DNA of 27,220 nucleotides from Phoronis australis (lineage: Eukaryota; Phoronida; Phoronidae), in NCBI GenBank assembly GCA_002633005.1, contig NMRA01000197.1, positions 636,360-663,579 of the forward strand, given 5' to 3'. Position 1 is the first letter of the stretch, and each line of letters starts with the position of its first letter. The translations under genes were made by a program, and so were the position numbers. A model generated the notes under the pieces. That model saw nothing but the letters and a program-made list of their open reading frames with translations, made no database searches and was not told where the DNA came from. This document shows, in pieces, positions 9,978 to 20,400 of this stretch.

Positions 9978-11134
9978 CAGCCGATTTCATAAAGGTGGTT
10001 TAAAGTTAAACCAGGTTTAAACTGGACTTAGACCAGGTTTAATGATAATCTGCATTTCATAAAGGTGGTTTAACTTTTAGACCAGTGGTCTTGTAAAACC
10101 TGGTTTAACTCCAGTTTAGACCTGGTCTAAGTCAGTTTTCATTTCACCAACGAGGGCTATATTCTTACCTGGGTCTGACCAAGTCTAAAGTTAAACATGG
10201 TTTAAGATCTTAACTGTTAAATATGTCAGACTTGCATGGTATAGGTACAACTGAATGATGGCGCGGTGTGCAATTGCGACGCAGTTTCAGAGCGAAAATG
10301 GACTATTTTCATTATTCAGGTTTACTACGACACGAGATCAAACGTAGCAGGGGCGGATCCAGGATTTTTTAAAGGAGAGGGAACGGTCAAGGACTTTTTG
10401 AAAGGGGGGACCAAGTCAACAATTTGAAAATTATAGATTTGATATCATTAAAATCAAGGGAAAAGGAGGGCTCCGGACCCCTTGACCCCCCTGGATCCGC
10501 CTATGCGTAGACCAGTACGTGCTGGAGTGTGTCCTGCGGATTCCTCAAAATACGACTGGTCGAGCAGGTCTCATCATCGCAAGCCCTACGGATTTGACTT
10601 AAGACCGCATCCTCTGATTCTTCTGACTGAGTTCCACCTCCACTGTTCTCCAATTCAATGATGCCGGGAAGGGGTCTTGCACCCCTTTGACCGCGAAAAA
10701 TAAATACTGAAATGACACGGAAATAAATTTGGACATTTATCATGTTACTTCTAATCTTGAGCATGTTCTTTAATGTGTGTGTGTTGGGCACACAAATTAC
10801 ATTTTTCCTCATGAGAAAAGCTTTTAGACCTTTGTCGTAAATGTCTGCACTGATTCTACTGGTATATGCCATTCTATACCCACGTGATCAAGGTTTCATT
10901 GAAGCACTTCAATAGTTTCTTTGTTGGGTTTACCCAGCTCGACACAGTGGGGTGCCTTTGATACTTTAAACCTGGTTCTACTGAACCAGCTCCCTGGTCT
11001 AGCAAAACCAGGCTTTCAGATTCTTAAACCCTGTTGGTGAAATGCAAGTTAGGTCTAAAATTAGACCAGGTTTAGGAAGACCAGGTTTAAGTCTTAAACC
11101 TAGTTTTGTTAAACCACCTTTATGAAATCGGCTG
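9978..11134. mobile_element. 1157-bp terminal-inverted-repeat element, PIF/Harbinger-like, non-autonomous
   Basis: The left end CAGCCGATTTCATAAAGGTGG (first 20 bp) is mirrored exactly at the right end (CCACCTTTATGAAATCGGCTG, to 11134). Both sides are flanked by TAG (9975-9977 and 11135-11137), a 3-bp target duplication as made by Harbinger-type elements. The arms extend inward about 170-230 bp and are full of repeated AGACCAGGTTTAA / TTAAACCTGG blocks in both orientations, including a second internal CATTTCATAAAGGTGGTTTAA at about 10052. These look like clustered transposase-binding sites and give a strong fold-back. No transposase is recognisable. A 123-codon minus-strand frame (10872-10501) runs into the nested MITE boundary and has no motif I know. 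Confidence 0.75.
10348..10505. mobile_element. 158-bp hAT-like MITE nested in the TIR element
   Basis: The left end is CAGGGGCGGATCCAGG and the right end CCTGGATCCGCCTATG. The core GGCGGATCCAGG (10352-10363) pairs perfectly with CCTGGATCCGCC (10490-10501). CGTAG flanks it directly on both sides (10343-10347 and 10506-10510). The CAGGG start is typical of hAT. A 5-bp duplication is short for hAT (usually 8), so the outer duplication may have decayed. It lies inside the 9978-11134 element and so inserted later. Confidence 0.7.
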
Positions 11135-11137
11135 TAG

Positions 11138-14100
11138 CTGATTTTGCTAGGACTATGGTTAGCCCCAAAACATCTAAAATATCAAAATTCCGTTCAAGGT
11201 AGGCTCTCTAGTCAATTACGTTGCCATAGTAACATTTCAGAAGAAATGGGTGTTGTATTCATGACAGCAGGTTGTGCAACACAATTTTAGTAATTGATTA
11301 TTTTCGCGCATGAAATTAATGTGGTTTCACGTTTTTATTTTCTTAAATTTTTATACATCAGATCAACGTAATTGTGTATTTATTATAAATTGAGATTTTG
11401 TTTAAAAATGTACGTTACTTTTCTACTTCTCCACTTTTCTGCTAACTTGTTAAGTAGGAGATATTTTTCCCACTGGATAATAAATCTTGTTCATGTGAGC
11501 TAGTATTCTGTTTTGGGCCTATTTTACAAGCAAGACAAAGATGAAGTGACTCGCAACAATCTTACAAAACTGCAATGAAATGCAAGAACTAGAAAACAAA
11601 ATCCATGTTATTAAGTAGCATTGACATCTATTGCCAGTCAATAACTAACAAGAATAGTGACAACTGGACTGATGAAAAGAAAATTTTACATAGAAATTAC
11701 ATCAGTCGCATACCAGCTATAAATATGAAAAATTTCCAGTCAATAACAGTTGCAAGACACCAGATTGTCTCGCACATACAATGTAACTAGGATTTCTAAA
11801 TGTATTAATCTTTCAGCACGGTTATGTAGCCCCTTATTGACAAGTGTGTAGTATTTAGCCTTCCGAATTTACAATTTACCTTTTTTACATTTGATCAATC
11901 GCTCAGTAAATGAGTCACGAGACTAAACATTTTTTTTGTAAAATTTAGCAATTGAAAAAAGGAACATGGATAAGAAAAACAAGTGTCACTGGCATGACCA
12001 AATTTTATTTGATATCTCAAAAATGTAGCTTTTCACTTTCTGCAAATTATGAAAATTTTCCACGAAAATTGTATATGCCCCATGTTTGATAGCCCCTCGT
12101 GCAAAAGTGAAATATTTAAAAACAATCTGAGCATTTTTGGAGACCGAAGCACACAGCATAGTATCAGAAAGTTTCACATGAATTCGAGATGGTCATTTCC
12201 GAGATATGATGTTCCAAAGTCCAACAAATTTAGACATTTTTTATAGGGACTTACATAACATTAATGCTTGAAATTTTCAACAAATTCCCTTTACGAGCAT
12301 ACATATTCTGTTGGCTTTTTACATTTCTCAGTTTAATGCTATGAGCACTTACCTAGACCAATACACTAACACTTTCAACAAGAATACCTTTGTAGTTCTA
12401 TGACAGTGTACATTATGAATACAACATGTTTCAACTGCTAAGTCCTAAACACATATTCATACTGGTCTATTCTTTATCCCAAACACTGCACCACGACCTT
12501 TCACTAATTAGGCGGAGAGAATCCGAGAATTGTGCAGAGGTAGCCACCAGAAATCTTGGGTACGGATGTTTTAACAAAGCTTCACCTGAAAGTGACACTT
12601 TTCAGGTTTTGGCACCTTAAGCATGACTTAGGGGAGTATTTTTAACAGATAATCATTTTATAAGGGTGCCAAAAGAAGTAATGCCAATAACAGTTAAAGC
12701 TTAATGTTCATCTTTGATTAAATGTTCAAGTTGATATTCACCATTACTCTTCTCATAGTAAATTACTTTAAAATGAAATACTTTTCGTGTTATTTGTAAC
12801 ACTGTATTGCTGAAAGCGCTGTGATATGCCACACTTCCTCTCATGGCAGATAGTTCTCAAAGATTCACTTTATTAGGGTTCACTTTTGAAAAAGTTTACA
12901 TTATTACGGTGGTAGTATGAAGGAGTGCACTATGACAGGATGAGGTTTTGGGGTCCCTGGTACACAGTCTTAAAAGCTTTCTTGAAATCTTTTGATGAAA
13001 CATACATACTCAAGTTTCTTGTGACTGCCCCCAAATGTATAAATCGCAGGGGTTCTATTCACTGGATCACCATAAACATACACGAATGTGCTGCTTAGTA
13101 GAATGTTGTTACATCAAGCAAGTATACGGAGTTGATCCCTGTTACCACAAACACGACTTCTAGCGTTTACTTGCTTATAACATTCGATGAAAACCTCAAA
13201 GCCAACTGTACAGTAAACAAGTTGTTAATGTGGTAACAATGAATGGCATAGAAAAGTTCCGAGAAGGTACAATGTAAGACAGTTCAATCATACTACATTA
13301 AAATCCAGACTTTGCTAAAAATAAAGTACCAGATGTTTTATCTAAGGAATCCTTCTATATGGTAAATCAAAACATTTGAAGACACAAACTACTAGAACTC
13401 TACCCTGGGAATGATAACGCATCTGGAAACTTAGGATAAGGTAAAAGACATTCAAGATCCCCAGCCTAGCATTCGTCTAATACATGGTAATCATCCTTGG
13501 GTATTGGTCTACAGCAGCTTGGACATCAACGAAAACATACGATGGAAAATTTAAACCATAAAAGAATAACGGGTCACTTTCGAAAACGATACTTGTCTGT
13601 AACGCAACTACACCTCATTGTACAAAGCAAACCTGACCATCGTTGTCAATAAGGCCGCTTGCTGGCATTCTCGAGAGCCTGCGTGAACGACGTATCTTCA
13701 TTCACGTTTTGGGTTTCATCAAGCATGACCCAATGATGCACTAACAAGTAATGCACACAATACAGACTATTTACTATAAAGTAAAAAAAGCCAGTTACGT
13801 GGCAAACAGATCTACAAAAAAAATTTGGTCCAACTTATGCGTGGCTTACCCAACAACGACATGGCATAACGAAAATCACATACCTTTGAGCCACATTATA
13901 ACGAACTAAGTCTATAATGAACACGCGTGCATAACCTTTGATTCCACAAATGCCAATCCAACTGACTTTTGTACAGCGTATCAAATTGATTTGGTAAACT
14001 TCCAGTTTAACAACCTTTTAGACATGTCCCAAGGTCCATTGTAATGTGCTTCCACTGTCTTAGTACTTGAACGGAAATACCTAAGTTTGAAGACTATCAT

Positions 14101-14455
14101 CTGATGGCAATACAATGGCTTTACAGTCAAGTATTTTTGTACATAACAATCCATTATTTGTATCTGATAGAAACTATGCCAATGAGACTACAAGCTACAA
14201 GCAAAATTAAACTGTTTTCCAAGTTAAACAGTGGGAGCAATTTACAGAAAATGTAAATGTATTTTTACTTACCTGTTGGAAATCGACAAAATTCACATTT
14301 CATTTAAAAATTTAATACACTCAACAACTCAATGTTTTGTTAAATGATCAAAAAATTCCTACACAAGGCAGATATAAAACTTTCACCATGACAACACCAT
14401 CTTCAAGAAAGAAACATTTCAACACTAAAAAGATTACTGTTCTCTTCGTACGGGC
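11138..14455. other. Convergent intergenic stretch and ZRANB2 3' UTR
   Basis: Apart from copy B of the dispersed repeat, I see no gene here. Minus-strand poly(A) candidates for ZRANB2 are ATTAAA (plus-strand TTTAAT at about 14311) and AATAAA (plus-strand TTTATT near 12869). The first gives a 3' UTR of about 150 nt and the second about 1.6 kb. The 12900-14450 sequence lacks obvious repeats, which would fit a long 3' UTR. The choice cannot be made from sequence. Confidence 0.35.
11985..12215 (-). repeat. Dispersed repeat, copy B (inverse of 2045-2195)
   Basis: The minus strand carries the same ordered blocks as copy A, with GGAAATGACC, TTCATGTGAAACTTTC, ACTATGCTGTGTG and CACTTTTGCACGAGGGGCTATC. 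It has an extra segment at its end. Its minus frame is open for 63 codons, but copy A is not open in the same frame, so I do not call it a gene. Confidence 0.55.
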
Positions 14456-17400
14456 TTAGCGACGATTGTCACGATCTTTAGAGCGTGATCGATGCCTGAA
14501 AAAAGGGAAGAATGAGACAGTAATATAAGGAATACCGCGATAAGACTACATTGTGCAACATGCAAAAGCGGCCATCAACATACAAGATGCATTGCTCCTA
14601 TGCTGTTGGTAATTAAGTCTGACTTTGTACACATTTTACAGCAGCTGTCAAAAAAAGCCAACAAAACATTTTCTGTAAAGAAGCAGCAAACTCTTGGGGC
14701 AAAAATTGTCAGCCAATTTCTAAGCAATTTCAATTTCTTCATACTTTCAGCCACACTTTCTATGAGGCTGGAGAAATTTCATTTAAGACTATGTAACAGT
14801 AATTCACATAAGTTGCATCCACACAGACTGTCAGATTTCATCAGAGAAAGAAAAATTCAACTTATCCAAAGGGCTAAGTACTTGAACTCGAACAGCAGTA
14901 CTACTGAACTGTGTTCGAGTCAAGTGAAAACCCAATAAATGCATGTCCAATTTCTGCAACTTTTACCATAGCAACAAATTACTGTATACTGTCAGTTATA
15001 CTTCATAAACACTTTCGTAAAATTCAAAATTCACAGTTAGCCACCTGCCCTTCCCCATCAAAAGCACAAGCACTGTCTCTAAGAGTTCTTTTCACATGCA
15101 AATTATCCTTTTCTCATGAGCTGCATTCCATTTCTCGTGTGCTACAACTTTTTTCTTACAGCTTTCTGTTTTCATGAATCACAGTTCTTTTGTGACAAAA
15201 AATGATGAAAATCAGCACTGCATGTTCTTGCACTCACTGTCAGTCACATAAGTTACTAAGCCGAGGCTAGTGAACAAACATTATGCACAAGGAAAAAGTG
15301 CTATACATGAGAAAAGAAATAACCTCGTAGGAAAATAGTGTTTGTGAAACAAATGTCGTGTGAGCAATTACACAATTTGTGTGGAAGTTTCATTTTATAA
15401 AAAGAACAAGGTTTTATAATTTTACCTATATTCAGCCTGATGTTATTCATAAATATGTCAGTGACTTTTGAGTGTTTGAAATTGCTTGTGTTGTAAACAG
15501 ACGAGCCAAGCCAGAGCTAAGCTTTATGTTTACTCAATGCAAAGCTTATGACTGAGCCCACTAGAGGGCACAACAAGTTGAAGCTCAAGATCAACTCGGT
15601 ATGTTTCCAAACCTCGACCTTCCACCATGCTGCCGGGAGTCCGAACGAGAACGCGATCTTGACCCAGACCTGAAACACCACAAGAGCCGCGTCAAACACG
15701 CACACAACCACTAAATGTGCTCCTTAAAAATTGCACTACAGTTTGAGAAGTAAAATGAGAGGACTATTTCATAGGTTGATGTGCATGTGGTAATCTCCAG
15801 AGGCCCGCTTCACTAAAATGTCGTAACATTCAGATGTTTTTACAGTCTAAATGAAGACTTGCGACCAATCGTAAGTTTTGGCGCAGGGCTCTGTTTACCC
15901 AGTTTAAAAATGCAGCAGTTACTTTTAGAGAAACAGGTCTCAGTTGTTCATTTTAATGTATTTCCTAACAGAGTGTAATATACAATGAGATTACATGAGT
16001 ACAAATGTGTTAACAAATAAAAAGAAAAAAAGCACTTTCATATCCACACAGATTCAACTTCATTCAATTTTTTGTAAAGTTTGTAGAAAAATACAACTTG
16101 ACCTTGTGAGAAAACATACAAACATAAACACAGCAGTACCATAGTGGTTTTCTAAAATAAATTCAGTGTACTTTCTTCCCAATAAAAATCAATCTAAATG
16201 TCAAAGATGACTTTAAAGTTAAGCATAATTCACACCTCCTCAGTATTTTATCAATCTAGGATTTAATATTAATTTTTAATTGAAAAATTTGCACATAAGG
16301 ATCTTGCCAAAACACTTTTACTGATGAATTCGCAAAGACGTCTTAATATAATCTTAATAATTTCACATTTTAATAAACACAGTCTCATTATAGGAAACAA
16401 ATTTCGTCAATACCATCAGCAACACAAAAAAATGCATCAGAGATTGCGTATGGTCAACCACAAAATTCCAAATTCTAAAAAGGCACATGTATGCATTGCC
16501 TGTGAAATTAGTTGCTAATGGAAACGGAATCCAGTTGGCAAGAAAAATAGAATCCAATCACAATAAGGAATATCACAAGACTGATTTTATGTGAGTAAAA
16601 GGCCTACCAGGGTAATTGGATTTTTGCTTTTTTAACCGGCTAAATGAGGCGAAATGCAGCTTTAACAACATAAAAAATTCAAACTACGTACTATTTTACT
16701 TAATAAATACCATTAAAACTAATTAGTATACAGACGCAATGTTCAACCTCAAAGACGTTGTATTATTTAAGACAACATGGCAGCTTTAAGATACTTTAAA
16801 AAACCCATAATGCAATAGCAGCTGGCTTCAGCGACACCTAGTGCAAACAGCAAGAATTTATGACTATAAACAGAACAGAAACCATCCAATACACAGCACA
16901 CAACGCACAACTGACTGCACCACAACTGACATTAATGCGTTGATTGATTGGGATACAGACATTTTTGTGACCTTTACCAGTCCCCACGTGGTGGTTACCT
17001 TGACCTTCTGTGACGACGCGGACTCTGCGACCTTGAGCGAGAGCGCGAACGTTTTGTTCCCGATTTGGACCTGGGGCGCGAAGAAGACCTAGATCTAGAC
17101 GACCTTGACCTCGACCGTGAGGAGGACGAAGAAGACGATGAGGATGACCTTGACTTTGACTTGTTTTTCTTACGGCTCGAATCACTTTCACTACCACTTA
17201 AATCGTACTTAGACAAATCAGCATCGTCTCCCTCATCCTGTCAATTAAAGAAACTGCATCAAAGTTCCAATAGACCTGACCTCTGGCAAACCCATCTAAC
17301 TTTTGACTTGACCAGGTTTCGACATAAAAAATAGTCTCAAATCATTCCTTAGTGAGACTTCAGGGCTTGGGACAGGATTGACAATTCGTTATTGCTGGAG

Positions 17401-20400
17401 TCCATGCGCAGTGCATAAATGAGCGGCCGGCCTCGCCACATCATCAACCCTGGCCTGACGCTAATATTAATACATTTCTTTTACATTAATTAGAGTGTTT
17501 CACCACCAGCGATGACATAAGTAACTACCGTACAAATTGTGCAAACTTACATAAATCATACAAGATGCAATGTGTTCATAAAACTGGGAAAAAGAAGAGT
17601 GCCACCTTGAGCAAGAATGAACAACTACTTGAATATGTCTGCAGCGAAATGATCACTGATCAATTAATGGCTAGCACTGTCAAATTTGATGGATATTCTT
17701 AATTTTAAGCATAAAAACCAAAAACATGAGAATAATCTTCTACTGAAATGCGTAAATTTTGTTCAAAATCTTTAAATCTTTGGAAGCAGTCAGCTTCTGT
17801 GAATGAGACCAGACTCAATGAATACTGTCCAAAAAAACAGGGTGTCTGCACATGAAACAAACAGCACTTGATAAATTCTAAAAAGCAATAAAATCACCCA
17901 GTTAGACAAACTTACCTCAAGTGAAGAATGGCTATGATTCTATGAATCTCAGAACTACCCCAGTGTGCAAACATGCCCGCCACATCCTCCTCTGTGTATC
18001 AATACACATCATTCTTATCTCCATTGCAGGAAAGCTTTAAACCATGATCTCTACACTGCACATCAGTATAACACGCTAGCCAGGCAATTTTGGGAACACG
18101 TTAAATCACAGCTATCCTTCACCTAAGTCCGTCAAACCACGTAATTTGAACTCGTGAACTAGAGATGGATTGGCTGCTGTTCAACCACTAAGCCTCATGC
18201 TTCCACATGATACGAGGTGTCTATTTCATGAAAAGCGGCATAGCGACAAATTTGGTCTTGAGTTCTCACTTCACAATTACTGAACAATGTTTTTCGTGTA
18301 ATTACCAGCATGTCGCAACCTAAAATAATTCATACAAATTATCTCAGTAACTAACAGTTATGTGCATATTCTCCGAGACTTTGTTATATAGCTCAAATGA
18401 GATTTAATTATTTTTCAGAAATAGTAATGGAAAGCAAGACTAAATTCATGACATACGTCTCAAGTCACTTTTCATTAAACAGAGCCCGCCCTTATAAAAA
18501 AAACTTATCCCACCTCGTCCGAGTCCAGTTTGTACTTGGACACGTCCCCGTCTTCGTCGTCATCATCATCTTCTTCTTCCTCGTCATCGGGTGCTTCCTG
18601 GATGATGGACTTGGTCAATACCTGCTGGCCGCGGAATTGTTTCTTCTTACGACCAAACTGTAGCCATAGACAGACACAGTTAGCATATAAAAACGATGTT
18701 TTGTGAAAAAATCATTTAAATGGGCGATAAATCTGCACTTTAAAGATTAAGACAATTCACCACAATGCAATAGTATCAACTCGTTATTGTCTCGGAGAAG
18801 TGATTTTAGGTCTGGCAAAGAACTGTCAATTCGTTATTGCACAAGACCATGCTGAGCAAATAAACTGGAAACTGTGACAGGTCAACTTGTTGAGCCTTGA
18901 CTCAAGCAATAACCAACTGTCCATTGTTTCCAAGCTCACAAACCACACCTATTTTGTTTACTTGTCGACACTTTGAAACAAATTACAACACGGAAAGTGA
19001 TCTAAATCAAAACCAAAATCTATTTTTTTGTACAAAGGTGGTTTCATAGATGCTTTAAAGAAATTATCGACTTTTTAGAGCATTTTGAGCAAAAACCACC
19101 GCACTCTTGATTTTTGAAGGCTTCGATGCGAAAAACTAGGAGCTATTTCAAAAATCTGAGACAGTTCCCTCGAAATGCCGCAATCAACATGTTGACAAAA
19201 GACCACTATGATTGGAGAAACAATATTTTTTAAATTTCTGTGCAAAGTCAATTTTTTTTATTAAAAAACACATCTCGTGAAAAATTAAGACAAGTAAATA
19301 AGAATGATAAATTTTGTTTGGAAATGTATTCACCTTTCAAAGTATAATTATGCACTTTGTAGGGGTTAGGGCTAACAGAATTTAAGAAATTTGCACAAAA
19401 GTACAACATGGTAAACGAAGTTCACAGATACCCTAAGAAGAAAACTAAAATTGGGGTGTTATTTTCCTTAATAACGTATTAAGTCACTGGTTAAGTGTTC
19501 AAAGGCTTTTAGTTATTAAGCCTTTATAAACCGGTCTGGTTCATTTACAGTAACGCAGTTAGACTGTACTTTTTAAAACAAGGCATCTCCGTACACAAGG
19601 AATGAAACTCAATAAGTTTTTTTAGAAGAATCGCTTACCTCATCATATTCACTGCCATCATCGTGGGATGTATTTTTGTACTCAACGACCTCGTCGCGCT
19701 CCATAAATCCGCCACCAAAACCTAGAACGAAATCACGAAACACAATGCCAGAGCCCTTTAGATGGACACAATTCATTAAAAGCAAAAGTCTGCAATGGCT
19801 ATTTACAGTTAAGTTTCTACAAAATCCAAACGAAAACAATTACTGAACGCACCACTTTTTCAGTTCGCTCAGTACTAAAGATGCTCTGAACAACCACTAC
19901 ATGACTGTGTGCTAATAAGGCTAGCTGAAGATAACTGCCTATTATTCTACATAATGGGCTACCCAGATGAGTTTCTAGCCCAAGTTCGCACTGGAAGACC
20001 CTTACATTTGAGCCACAAGCTCCAGTAAAAACTTGAGGACATTTCGAGCAAAATCTTGAAATTTCGAGTTCAGACTCAAACTTGATGCTGAGCGCATCAA
20101 AAGTAAAATAGGATTAGACCATAGATTATAGACAACTGACTTACAACTCCGACATTTTCATTATTATCCTAGAGGAGGCGCCACTCTCCTAAATTATCTG
20201 TTTCAAATTCCGACCATGATTAGCAGACGACGTACTTGACGGAAATAAAACCAGACAATTTGGCCACGTGTCGCTAGTGAATATGACATCATTGCTTCTG
20301 TAAGAGCACAGATTTCGTCAATTGAAAGTATACGAATTTGGCAGTCCATGTTCTCCAGGTCTATGATGAGACAAATAATGCAAGCCATTACGTACTCCAG

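Noticed and set aside
14600-15177. Two overlapping plus-strand frames of 112 and 88 codons
   Set aside because: They lie in ZRANB2 intron 8 with no domain motif or start context; AT-rich chance frames.
17065-17334. Plus-strand frame rich in Asp/Glu and Leu
   Set aside because: It is the antisense shadow of the ZRANB2 RS-domain exon (16999-17237); RS codons read backwards give acidic residues.
18397-18663. Plus-strand frame with hydrophobic Phe/Val/Ile run resembling a membrane segment
   Set aside because: It is antisense to the acidic ZRANB2 exon 6 (18514-18657); GAA/GAT runs read backwards give TTC/ATC.
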